Positions 1-8,251 of a DNA stretch of 64,000 bases are shown here, piece by piece. The translations under genes and the position numbers were made by a program. Position 1 is the stretch's first letter; the number at the start of each line of letters is the position of its first letter. The notes below the pieces were generated by a model that worked only from the letters and a program-made list of their open reading frames with translations, was not told the DNA's origin and made no database searches. Where the stretch lies: positions 220,691-284,690 of the forward strand of contig CAVZRE010000040.1 in the NCBI GenBank assembly GCA_963777595.1, in the 5' to 3' direction. Origin of the DNA: CAVVFX01 sp963777595 (GTDB lineage: Bacteria; Acidobacteriota; Terriglobia; Bryobacterales; Bryobacteraceae).

Positions 1-1
1 C

Positions 2-412
2 GTGATCGTGAAATCCGCCGCCGTGGCGGACTTCCGCCCTGCTAATGCGTCCTCTCACAAGCTCAAGAAATCAGCCATGCGCCTTTCGCTCGAACTTGAT
101 CCCACGCCCGATATTCTTCAGGAACTCGGCCGCAAGAAAGGTGATCGGATTCTGATCGGCTTTGCCGCGGAAACCGAGCGGCTGGAAGAAGAGGCGCGGC
201 GTAAACTGGAAACCAAGAATTGCGACATGCTCGTCGCCAACCAGGTGGGCGGCTCCAGCACGGGCTTCGAAACTGAGGATAACGAAGTGCTGCTGGTGCT
301 GCGGTCCGGCGAAACCATTCCGGTAGCTCGCGCGCCCAAGCGCGAAATCGCGGACCGTATTCTCGATCAGGTGCTCACGCTGCGTCTCGCGGCAACCGCC
401 GCTACAAAATAA
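2..412 (+). CDS. coaBC: CoaBC C-terminal part (phosphopantothenate-cysteine ligase domain), 5' truncated by the window edge
   Basis: This is the end of the bifunctional enzyme that joins cysteine to 4'-phosphopantothenate and decarboxylates the product in coenzyme A synthesis. The visible 136 residues belong to the CoaB ligase half: the conserved AAVADF segment near the start, a Lys-rich stretch after it, the GFAAETE motif around residue 54, and a C-terminal NEVLLVL strand. The decarboxylase half and the start of the ligase half lie outside the window. The stop codon TAA is followed directly by the ATG of the uracil-DNA glycosylase gene, so the two are probably co-transcribed. Assignment to the family is firm; the true start cannot be seen. 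Confidence 0.9.
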   Translation: MIVKSAAVADFRPANASSHKLKKSAMRLSLELDPTPDILQELGRKKGDRILIGFAAETERLEEEARRKLETKNCDMLVANQVGGSSTGFETEDNEVLLVLRSGETIPVARAPKREIADRILDQVLTLRLAATAATK

Positions 413-1148
413 ATGGACGCTCAACAACTGCGCAAACAGCTGGAGTTTTACCGCGATCTGGGTTTCAAGGAAATCTACCGGCGCGAGCCGGCGTCCGAAA
501 CGGCAGTTGCAGTGCCCCTCGAAATGGCCAAGTTACCTCAACCCATCGCCCCACTCCCGCCCACGGCCCCCGCAGACGACACCCTGCTCCGCATCATCGA
601 GGACATCGGGGACTGTCATCGCTGCCGGCTGCATGAACAACGCAACAAGATCGTCTTTGGCGTCGGCAACCAGAGCGCGAAGCTGGTTTTCGTAGGAGAA
701 GGGCCGGGCGCCGACGAGGACGCGCAGGGCATTCCTTTCGTCGGCCGCGCCGGACAGTTGCTGACGCAGATGATCGAAGGCACTGCAAAGAAGGAAGGCA
801 TTCCGCTATTGCGCGCCGGACGTCTATATCTGCAACGTGGTGAAATGCCGTCCGCCGGAGAATCGCAATCCCGAACCGGACGAGATGGAAATCTGCGGGC
901 AGTTTCTGTTCCGCCAGTTGGGCGTCATCCAACCCAAGGCGATCTGCGCTCTGGGCTCGGTCGCTGCAAAAGCACTGCTGGGCGGCAAGGACGGCGTCAC
1001 CAAATTGCGCGGCCGCTGGCACAAGTGGCGCGACATCCCGCTGATCGTCACTTACCATCCCTCGTATTTACTGCGTGCTTACAACCAGGAAGCCAAGCGC
1101 GAAGCTTGGGAGGACCTGAAGAAGGTCCTCCACTTCGTCTACGATTAA
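413..1148 (+). CDS. Family 4 uracil-DNA glycosylase, frameshifted
   Basis: Removes uracil from DNA as the first step of base excision repair; family 4 enzymes carry a 4Fe-4S cluster. The first frame (413-817) shows CHRCR, with the first two cluster cysteines, and the motif-A segment GEGPGADED followed by PFVGRAGQLL. The second frame (from 819) continues with VYICNVVKCRPP, an EIC that supplies another cluster cysteine, and the motif-B segment TYHPSYLLR near the C-terminus. Removing one G at 818/819 restores one continuous protein of about 245 residues, normal for the family. Both halves are fully conserved, so I infer a sequencing insertion rather than a dead gene. It starts right after the coaBC stop. 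Confidence 0.88.
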
Positions 1149-1153
1149 CCTGA

Positions 1154-1215
1154 CGCGCGATCGCGCGGACTTCAGTGCCCGGTTTGCGCTGCGAGACAAG
1201 CTGTGCCCAGCGCAA
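1154..1215. other. Intergenic palindrome and hairpin after the coaBC-UDG pair
   Basis: A perfect 14-base palindrome (CGCGCGATCGCGCG, 1154-1167) follows the glycosylase stop. A second inverted repeat has 8-base arms at 1184-1191 and 1208-1215. Neither is followed by a T run, so this may be a factor-dependent stop region or simply structured spacer. Confidence 0.3.
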
Positions 1216-1294
1216 GGACTGCTAAATAAGGTTTCATTCTGCAATGGCCAAGCTTTAGTATCTGTCAGGCAGCAACGGGCATCTGTCGTTAACC

Positions 1295-1705
1295 ATGGAA
1301 TTTCACGCTATTGAAACAACAAATTCACATAGGCCTGTTTTACTTAAATTGATGAGTTGCTACGTCCACGATCTGCCGGGCCGGCTGCGGGTGCGGATTC
1401 CGCGGCTTAAAGGCGATGCGATAACCGCGAATCATCTGGTAAATCAAGTCAATCAGATAGCAGGAATTTCGAGCGTAATCGCAAATCCGGTCACGGGAAG
1501 TATTTTAATCCAGTACGACGCCTCGATCGTCAACTCGGCCACTTGCCTGGCCGTGCTGAATATTCAAACTCCGAGGGAGCCTGTCGAAAGCGAGTCCAGC
1601 CGTGCCCACCGGTTGAGTTCCAAGGTGGCTGAGGCGGCATTATGGTACCTGCTCGAAAAAACCCTGGAGCGGTGCTTCCTGTTGATCCTGGCCTCGGTGT
1701 TGTAA
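1295..1705 (+). CDS. HMA-like domain protein without a metal-binding CxxC
   Basis: Small protein of 136 residues. Residues about 20-90 (SCYVHDLPGRLRVRIP, then a GISSVIANPVTGSILIQYD segment) resemble the HMA_2-type ferredoxin-like fold, where an H-x-x-GR(L/I)R motif replaces the MxCxxC metal site of ordinary heavy-metal-associated domains. The last 25 residues are hydrophobic and could be a membrane anchor. Such proteins often sit beside P-type ATPases, but none is present here. The start at 1295 gives the longest reading; an in-frame ATG at 1352 just before the domain is possible, and neither has a convincing ribosome binding site. Function unknown. Confidence 0.55.
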   Translation: MEFHAIETTNSHRPVLLKLMSCYVHDLPGRLRVRIPRLKGDAITANHLVNQVNQIAGISSVIANPVTGSILIQYDASIVNSATCLAVLNIQTPREPVESESSRAHRLSSKVAEAALWYLLEKTLERCFLLILASVL

Positions 1706-1718
1706 GAGCCGCACTTAC

Positions 1719-1763
1719 TTGCTCTTCAAGCCGGTCCGCTGATCCGTCCGGCTTGAAGAGCAA
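1719..1763. terminator. Strong hairpin between convergent genes, possible bidirectional terminator
   Basis: Perfect 16-base arms, TTGCTCTTCAAGCCGG (1719-1734) and its complement (1748-1763), around a 13-base loop. It lies between the convergent HMA-like and serine hydrolase genes. No T run follows on either strand, so intrinsic termination is likely but not certain. Confidence 0.6.
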
Positions 1764-1787
1764 ATCAATCGGGGAGCCGATCCGTGC

Positions 1788-4463
1788 TTAGGCTGATATT
1801 GTCAGCATGAGATTAGGCTGTGCGGCAATCCCGTTGACCGTGAGGACGATCGGTTGATCTCCTCCGTTAAGTCCATTCGGAATTTGGATGTCAATCTGGA
1901 ATAACCCCGGCCCCACCAGGCCTGCGAACGTTACCGTGGCCGCGATGCCTCCAATGGTCACCTGGAACGCCGAGAGATTGGACGCCGGGTAAGCCTGGCT
2001 GAAAACTACGCCGTCCGGCGCCGCGGGGTTGGTCGGTCCCATGCCTGTTCCGTAAAGTTCCACAAAATCTCCGGCAGTAGCGGGACGGCTGGGGGAACTG
2101 AGTGCTCCAGCCGCGGCGACAACCACCGCGCTGCCGGCAATCAGCGCAGCTGGATAGTTGTTACCGTTGAGCATGTACGCGAAAAGGCCCGGGGCGACCG
2201 CGTTGATCTGCACCGAGGACTGCATGCCTCCCGCGGGCATCGTCACCTCCACGTTCTGCAGACCCGCGGGCACCGTTGACGGCAGGAGGAAATTGATCTG
2301 CGTCGGGCCGGCATACGCAATATAAGCGTATTGAGAACCGACCTGTACCTGCACACCATTCAACTCCGTGGGAAGAGTAGTGGTTGGGTCCCAAGCCACG
2401 GCTGGACCGGGAAAGCCGTTGCCGATAATCGACAGGTAAGCGCTCGGTGCGCAGTTCGGCAGGAAACTCGCTCCCTGCACGACCGTGGTGATATACGGCG
2501 CGTTGGCAGGCTCGGACGCGAGGGGCACGCCGCGGGATTCAAACGCATTGATCACCATGTTGATGATGTTCATCGACCCGTTCGTGCCGGGTTGCGTCGG
2601 CTGGCCAGAGTTCGCCAGCAGCACGACGTCGTAGCCTTCCGAGAGCCTTACAGTAGCGCTGCCCATCCACTGCGGCGGGTTCAAGCCGTTTTCCAGGCCG
2701 CCATTCTTCTGGTAGTAAGTACCGAAGGCGCCCTGATAGATTCCGTCCCAGCCAACCAGATCGTTCAACGTCTCGGTAATGACAGCCTGCGGGAGAATGC
2801 TGGTGCCGCGCAGCGCCATCAATATCTTGATCATCTCGCGAACGTTGGTAATGAAACCACCAGCTGCAACAAACGTCAGCTCATCGGCGGTCCAATATTG
2901 GCCTGTCAGCTTATCGGTTGGACCGGAGTAGCCCAACGTTGCTACCGCCTGGGGATCGGGCGTAGCGTTGTAGATGGTGGTGTCAACTCCCGCCGGTGCG
3001 AAGACATATTTGCTCACGAACGCAACGAAGTCCATCCCGGAAACCAACTGGATGACTCCTTGGAGGATGGTGAAATTCGTATTGTTGTAGTTGTAAGTCT
3101 TTCCCGGCGTGCCCGCCAGCGGTTGCGCCAGATAGCTTTTCAGATAACCCCAGATGTCCGTGTAGGGAGCCGGCGGAGACAGGGGTCCATCGTCACTATA
3201 GGGAGCTAGCCCGCTCGTCATGGAGGCAAGCTGGCGCAAAGTCACTACTTTGACGGATGGGTCGGGACTCGGCACCATGCTCTGAATCAGCGGCCAGAAA
3301 GGAGAGTCGATCGTAATGGACGGATTCTGCTGGATCAAAGCTTGCGTTGCCAGGCCCGCGATGACTTTCGACGAACTGGCAATGTTCATCCTGCTGTCGG
3401 GAGTAAACGGCGTGTTTGGATTATTTGGTTGCGCGGAATTGCGTGAGAACCCTCCGCCGTTGGCGATGATATTCCCATTCAGGGCTACCGCATAAGCATA
3501 ACCTTCGACGAACGGCGCTTCATTGGTTTGGAAGAAGTCGTCGAAATCCGGCGCATTGGGATACGCCGCCATGGCCGTCACCACCATCCCGCTGGCAGCA
3601 GCCGCGGTGGCCGTCAGAGTCTCCCACGTCTGGTTGGAAACGAACTGGGAAGGAGTCGCTTTATTTAGCCAGCAGCCAATCATTCTGCCCTGCACCGGAT
3701 CGAAAGCCATGCCCGAAAGCGTATTGCCCGTGGTGTTCCCGACGGTCGTGAAAAATGTGTCGACCGGCTGATTGTAGAGGTAGTAGCCGGCGGTGCTGGG
3801 CGCGAATATGGCCGAGTAAACCGTGCCCCCTTTTTGCGGATAGGCCTGCACCTTCATCATCCTCATTCCGCTCGCGCTGAGACTGGTCCACTGCGTCGAC
3901 AAATCCGCATAATCCAGATCCCAGACCAGGGTCTGCTTCGGATTGGCGGCGCTGGCCAGCCAGTAGCCCGTGTAGATGAGCTGTCCTCTTTGCCATGCGA
4001 TGTTGAAGTCCACTAACGTGTAACCGCTCTGGTATTGCGTGAAGGCCTGCTGAAAAGCATTGGGATCGGTAGTGCTGATAAATTGGAAGTTGTTGGCATT
4101 GGCTCCGGTTTTGAAAGCGCCGTAGAACCAGGTGCGGTTCATATTCTGAATAGTAGTCAAGGCGCTCAGCACGTAGCCATTGCCGGCCTGAGCCTGGATC
4201 TGCGCCTCGAAATCGGCGAGCGTTTCGGAGCGGACCATCTGGATGGCTCCGGAGCCCGGCCCAAACTGTACCGCGAATTGCGGCGTCACCGTCGGAAAGC
4301 CCGTTTGCGGTGTCGACAACAGTTGTTTGAGCAGGGGCAGTTTCAGTTTGGACGGGGCATGTAGCGCGGAGCGATTCGGCGCTTCCGCCAGCAACCTTCT
4401 CGAAAACGGGCCGGGCGCGATACCGGCGAGGGCAGTAGCAGCCAAGAAATGTCGACGATTCAT
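1788..4463 (-). CDS. Secreted beta-lactamase-family serine hydrolase with N-terminal repeats and a Solibacter-type C-terminal domain
   Basis: Protein of 891 residues. The N-terminus (NRRHFLAATALAG) reads as a Tat-like export signal. Residues about 60-320 contain degenerate WFYGAF/YTGYW-type repeats resembling the bacterial tandem repeat domain found beside polyglycine-hydrolase-like beta-lactamases. A class C beta-lactamase/penicillin-binding fold follows, with SSSK as the likely SxxK nucleophile motif (ASSSKVIAG) and YNN as the second motif (TYNYNNTN). The last ~230 residues (from TTVVQGASF) match the TIGR03437-type domain first defined in Solibacter. The enzyme is probably a periplasmic or surface esterase/peptidase; the substrate is unknown. 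It is monocistronic and convergent with the HMA-like gene. Confidence 0.75.
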   Translation of the reverse strand: MNRRHFLAATALAGIAPGPFSRRLLAEAPNRSALHAPSKLKLPLLKQLLSTPQTGFPTVTPQFAVQFGPGSGAIQMVRSETLADFEAQIQAQAGNGYVLSALTTIQNMNRTWFYGAFKTGANANNFQFISTTDPNAFQQAFTQYQSGYTLVDFNIAWQRGQLIYTGYWLASAANPKQTLVWDLDYADLSTQWTSLSASGMRMMKVQAYPQKGGTVYSAIFAPSTAGYYLYNQPVDTFFTTVGNTTGNTLSGMAFDPVQGRMIGCWLNKATPSQFVSNQTWETLTATAAAASGMVVTAMAAYPNAPDFDDFFQTNEAPFVEGYAYAVALNGNIIANGGGFSRNSAQPNNPNTPFTPDSRMNIASSSKVIAGLATQALIQQNPSITIDSPFWPLIQSMVPSPDPSVKVVTLRQLASMTSGLAPYSDDGPLSPPAPYTDIWGYLKSYLAQPLAGTPGKTYNYNNTNFTILQGVIQLVSGMDFVAFVSKYVFAPAGVDTTIYNATPDPQAVATLGYSGPTDKLTGQYWTADELTFVAAGGFITNVREMIKILMALRGTSILPQAVITETLNDLVGWDGIYQGAFGTYYQKNGGLENGLNPPQWMGSATVRLSEGYDVVLLANSGQPTQPGTNGSMNIINMVINAFESRGVPLASEPANAPYITTVVQGASFLPNCAPSAYLSIIGNGFPGPAVAWDPTTTLPTELNGVQVQVGSQYAYIAYAGPTQINFLLPSTVPAGLQNVEVTMPAGGMQSSVQINAVAPGLFAYMLNGNNYPAALIAGSAVVVAAAGALSSPSRPATAGDFVELYGTGMGPTNPAAPDGVVFSQAYPASNLSAFQVTIGGIAATVTFAGLVGPGLFQIDIQIPNGLNGGDQPIVLTVNGIAAQPNLMLTISA

Positions 4464-4643
4464 ATTATTTGGTTAGTAGTTGAAGTTTCAGTTATGACGA
4501 TTTTGAGTAAATTAATTTAAACGTAGGATGACGCAACTTCGATTCCATCCCTCTCCGACCCTATCCGTCTACACATAGCACAACAGTCATCCTTTCCGCA
4601 GTACCGACAGGCCCAGGTCGTAGATCTGGACTACGATGGCTCC

Positions 4644-5012
4644 ATGGCCACAAGAAAGACGACCGTCCCTGCCGCTGCCCACCCTCCGATTACGGTATGC
4701 CCCGTCGAACAAGCCATTCACGTGATCGGGGGGAAATGGAAGCTGCTCCTCCTGCGTTCACTGTTGCTCAACGGTCCCCAACGTTACAACGAGCTGTTGG
4801 CCGGCGTGAGCGGCATCAGTTCGAAAGAACTCACCCGCAACCTTGCCGAGCTTGCAGGTTCCGGCCTGGTCACACGGGGTGTCCAGGAACCCCCGCGCAC
4901 GGCACAATACGGGCTCACTCCCTTGGCGAAAGGGCTGATGCCGACCTTTCAGTCTTTGCTTTCCTGGGGCCAGCAACTGCTGAAAAGCGCTACGCACCTT
5001 CCGGTTCGTTGA
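4644..5012 (+). CDS. HxlR-family transcriptional regulator
   Basis: Winged-helix DNA-binding protein of 122 residues. CPVEQAIHVIGGKWKLLLL is the hallmark N-terminal HxlR segment, with the metal- or redox-responsive cysteine position in CPVE. The RYNELLAGVSGISSKELTRNL helix-turn-helix and the LTPLAKGL end complete the domain. It starts at an ATG in a short intergenic region and lies 35 bases upstream of an SRPBCC gene on the same strand, so it probably controls itself and the neighbouring small operon. The effector is unknown. Confidence 0.85.
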   Translation: MATRKTTVPAAAHPPITVCPVEQAIHVIGGKWKLLLLRSLLLNGPQRYNELLAGVSGISSKELTRNLAELAGSGLVTRGVQEPPRTAQYGLTPLAKGLMPTFQSLLSWGQQLLKSATHLPVR

Positions 5013-5047
5013 CATGCGGAGCGCGCCAACAGGAAAATAGTCGAACG

Positions 5048-5470
5048 ATGAAGGACTTCCGCGTAACCGCGAAGATTCGCTCGACTCCCCAGCGAATTTG
5101 GGCGCTTCTCACCGATGCTCCCCGATACCCCGACTGGAACCACACGGTCGAAAGAATCGAAGGCCGGATTGTTCCTGGCGGGCGGATCACGGTTCATGCC
5201 AAAATCAATCCTGGACGCGCGTTCCCGCTCACAGTGGTCGAATTTCAACCGGAGCGACGAATGGCATGGGTGGGCGGAATTCCGCTCGGATTATTCAAAG
5301 GAGAGCGGGTCTTCACCTTGTCTTTAGAGACAGACGGTGAAGTCGAGTTCTCGATGCACGAAAAATACACCGGCCTACTATCGGCGCTGATCGTTCGCTC
5401 CATTCCTGACCTGCAGCCTGCGTTTGATGAATTCGCTGCCGATTTAAAGCACGCTGCCGAAAAAAAGTGA
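5048..5470 (+). CDS. SRPBCC (START-like) domain protein
   Basis: Protein of 140 residues with the typical START-like pattern: a first strand (FRVTAKIRSTPQRIWALLTDAPRYPDWN), a basic middle region, the hydrophobic strand FPLTVVEFQPERRMAWVGG, and a C-terminal helix LQPAFDEFAADLKHAAE. Such proteins bind hydrophobic ligands; many relatives are annotated as polyketide cyclase-like or lipid-binding. The ATG at 5048 was chosen because the domain begins there; the frame is open upstream but that part overlaps the HxlR gene. Probably in an operon with the regulator before it and the hypothetical gene after it. Confidence 0.75.
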   Translation: MKDFRVTAKIRSTPQRIWALLTDAPRYPDWNHTVERIEGRIVPGGRITVHAKINPGRAFPLTVVEFQPERRMAWVGGIPLGLFKGERVFTLSLETDGEVEFSMHEKYTGLLSALIVRSIPDLQPAFDEFAADLKHAAEKK

Positions 5471-5501
5471 TACAAAATCCGTCAAACAAGGAAAAAAATT
5501 G

Positions 5502-5909
5502 ATGCCTGCCGGCGCCGGAACGCAACAGAATCCCTGGACGTTGAAGACTCCGCCCGGAACTTCCGAATTCCAGGCTTACCGGGATGCAGCCGCGAATCCA
5601 CCCGCGCTGGTCATCCAGGTAGGCAAGACCGAACTGCGCTATCACCTTCGCTGTCTCGAGGATCTACACGCTATGCTCAAGGAACACGGCGGCTGGATGC
5701 TTCTCGGCAGTGCGGATGAGCAAAAACCTGCCGCGGAAGGCACGGTAGAAGCGTGGGCGCGCTCTTCCCAAAACCCGTTAGGCGGATGGTATGGGTTGAA
5801 AAAGGGGCTTCGCGGCCGCTTCGCGATGTACGTCCCCCCCGTCATGAAGATATTGGGCCTGGCCGAGGTGGAGGAAAACCCGCGCAACAATCGCATGCGC
5901 GCCATCTAA
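5502..5909 (+). CDS. Hypothetical protein, third gene of the HxlR operon
   Basis: Protein of 135 residues. I do not recognise a named family with certainty. It begins at the ATG at 5502, preceded by an AAGGAAAA ribosome binding site; a TTG immediately upstream is a less likely start. Visible features are a conserved-looking ALVIQVGKTELRYHLRCLEDLHAML segment, a WMLLGSADEQK turn, and a basic GGWYGLKKGLRGRFAMYVPP stretch with no transmembrane segment. It lies 31 bases after the SRPBCC gene and may be co-regulated by HxlR. Confidence 0.6.
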   Translation: MPAGAGTQQNPWTLKTPPGTSEFQAYRDAAANPPALVIQVGKTELRYHLRCLEDLHAMLKEHGGWMLLGSADEQKPAAEGTVEAWARSSQNPLGGWYGLKKGLRGRFAMYVPPVMKILGLAEVEENPRNNRMRAI

Positions 5910-5937
5910 GCGCGGGTACGAGTCCAGATCTCGCGGG

Positions 5938-7532
5938 CTAGTTCAGATCGATCGATCGCGCGACCTTAACCGCTGGATTCGACTTCAGTTCCGCGAGCAC
6001 GCTTTCCGGAACCGTCACGTCCGTCGATACCACCGCAATTGCAGTCTGATGTAGATGACCCGGTTGAAGCGGGCCCTCAGAACGGCCAAGCGAAAAGTTA
6101 GCGATGTTGATATTGTACTTGCCAAGCGTATTGCCGACGTGCCCGATCACGCCCGGCACGTCGTCATTCTTCATGCAGATCAGGTGGCCCGCTAAGGCGG
6201 CTTCGCAGTAGATCCCGTCGAGTTGCAGAAGCCGCGCCTTGCCCAGCAAGACAGAACCTTCAACCGTCGTCACGCCGGTATCGGTCTCTAACGCGACTTC
6301 AATGGTATCCGTATGGCCCGAACGCTTGTCCAGGCGCTCGCTCACGCTCCAACCACGATCTGCCGCGATCTGCATGGCGTTCACGACGTTCGTTCGGTTC
6401 GCCGTGGAGCGGTTCAAAGCGCCCGCAAGACCGGCGTTGCGCAGCAGGGTGGTGTTGCCTTCCGCGATTCTGCCGTAGTAGGTCATCCGCACGCTACGAG
6501 GATTCCCCTCGGCGAGATACGCCGCGAAGTTACCCAGCTTCTCAGCCACTTCGATGTAGGGCCCGATCTCTTTGTATTGCTCCGGCGACAGCGCAGGCAT
6601 GTTGACCGCATTGATGGCGACGCCGTTTTGCAGATATTCCACCATCTGCTCCGCAATTCGAACGCCTACGATCTCCTGCGCTTCTTCCGTCGACCCGCCG
6701 ATATGTGGCGTGGCGATCATCGACTCGAGTGCAAAGAGCGGGTACTCCGCATTGGTCGGCTCGTTGGGGAAGACATCGAGCGCGGCAGCGGCAACTTTGC
6801 CGACTCTCCATCGCGGACTTGAGCGCGCCTTCTTCGATCAGTTCGCCTCGCGCGCAGTTCACGATGCGCACGCCCTTCTTCATTTTTGCGAACGCCGCAT
6901 CGTTCAGGAACCCATTGGTCTCGGGCGTCAGCGAAACGTGAAGTGTGATGTAATCGGCCTGCGCGAAAGAGTTCGTCGAGCGAAACCAGTTCGACGCCTA
7001 TGTCTTTGGCGAGCTGCGACATCAGGTAGGGATCGTGGGCGATGATGCGCATCTGGAACGCGCGGGCGCGCTTCAGCACCTCACGTCCGATGCTGCCGAG
7101 ACCCGCAATACCTAAAGTTTTGCCGCGCAGTTCGTGACCCAGGAACTTTTTCTTCTCCCATTTTCCCGACTTGGTCGACAGGGAAGCCTGCGGAATGGAT
7201 CTCGCCATCGAAAGCATCAGCGCGAGCGTATGCTCAGCTACTGAAACCGCGTTTCCGCCGGGTGTATTCATCACCATAACGCCGGCCGCGGTGGCAGCAG
7301 GAAGGTCGACGTTGTCCACTCCGACGCCCGCGCGCCCGATCACCCGCAGTTTGGGCGCCTGTGCCAGCACCGCCGGCGTGACTTGTACGGCACTGCGGAC
7401 CACCAGCGCATCGGCGTCCGCGAGATGGCTGGCATATTCCTTGGGATTCGAGACGATTACGTTCCAGCCGGCCTGGGACTTAAACAGCTCTATACCAGCG
7501 GCAGCCAATGGCTCTGCAATCAAAATATTCAT
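5938..7532 (-). CDS. serA: D-3-phosphoglycerate dehydrogenase, frameshifted
   Basis: First step of serine synthesis: NAD-dependent oxidation of 3-phosphoglycerate. The start ATG at 7532 (MNILIAEPL) has an AAGGTGAG ribosome binding site about six bases upstream. In order: substrate domain, NAD-binding Rossmann motif GIAGLGSIG, KMKKGVRIVNCARGELI in a second frame, the catalytic TPHIGGST histidine segment in a third frame, the intervening domain and a C-terminal ACT domain (MKNDDVPGVIGHVGNTLG). Two single-base insertions, one in the AAA at 6966-6968 and one near 6802, break the frame; removing them gives one protein of about 530 residues, normal for the long SerA type. Both look like sequencing errors. 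Confidence 0.9.
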
Positions 7533-7804
7533 TCGACACTCACCTTTAGACACACGAATTCAATCGAGGGGCCGCTGCGCAGCCCGGCGGACAGATACCA
7601 ACTCTGTCACACAAGTATGAAGCAGTAACTACTCGCGCCACGGCCTGACTTCAACTGATCGCGAAGTTTTCCGTAAGGAAATGAATCCGTCGCCAGCACG
7701 GCTTGAATGGTCTTTAGATTGAGCGGAGGAAGGCCAAGCGTTAACATACGTTGTTGACGGATGTGCATGATGGTTTGGCGATCTTTTAGAATAGCAGACA
7801 GTCT

Positions 7805-8251
7805 ATGGCCCTCCTCGATCAGATACAGAAGGATATGACCTCCGCTATGAAGGCGCGTGAAGAAGCCCGTCTGGGCGCCCTTCGCATGATCAAAACCGCC
7901 CTCATGAAATATAAAGTAGATACCCCGAAGCCCCTCGATGAAGCCGCGGAGCAGCAGATTCTCAAGAGCCTCGTCAAGCAGCGCGTCGACGCGGCCGAGA
8001 TGTTCCGCAAGGGCAACCGTCCCGAACTCGCGGATAAAGAAGATGCCGAAAAGGCGCTCATCGAATCCTATCTTCCAGCGTCGGCGTCCCCTGAAGACAT
8101 TCAGGCAGCACTCTCCGCGGCCCTCGCCGAAACAGGCGCGACTTCGCTCAAGCAGATGGGCTTAGTCATGAAGGCGGCTCAGGCGAAACTGGCGGGCAAG
8201 ACGGTCGATGGTAAAGCGTTAAGCGAAATGGTAAAGGCTAAACTCTCATGA
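7805..8251 (+). CDS. GatB/YqeY domain protein
   Basis: Protein of 148 residues matching YqeY along its length: MALLDQIQKDMTSAMKARE at the start, LGALRMIKTALM, the YLPASASPEDIQAAL linker and the C-terminal MGLVMKAAQAKLAGKTVDGKALS. The fold is the tRNA-binding tail of the GatB amidotransferase subunit; the cellular role of free YqeY proteins is not settled. The stop overlaps the ATG of the OPT transporter by four bases (ATGA), so the two are translationally coupled, an association that gives no obvious functional clue. Confidence 0.88.
   Translation: MALLDQIQKDMTSAMKAREEARLGALRMIKTALMKYKVDTPKPLDEAAEQQILKSLVKQRVDAAEMFRKGNRPELADKEDAEKALIESYLPASASPEDIQAALSAALAETGATSLKQMGLVMKAAQAKLAGKTVDGKALSEMVKAKLS

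Noticed and set aside
7607..7768. 53-codon open frame on the minus strand between serA and the YqeY gene (starts MHIRQQRMLTLGLPP).
   Set aside because: No ribosome binding site and no recognisable family; may be a small gene but evidence is too thin.
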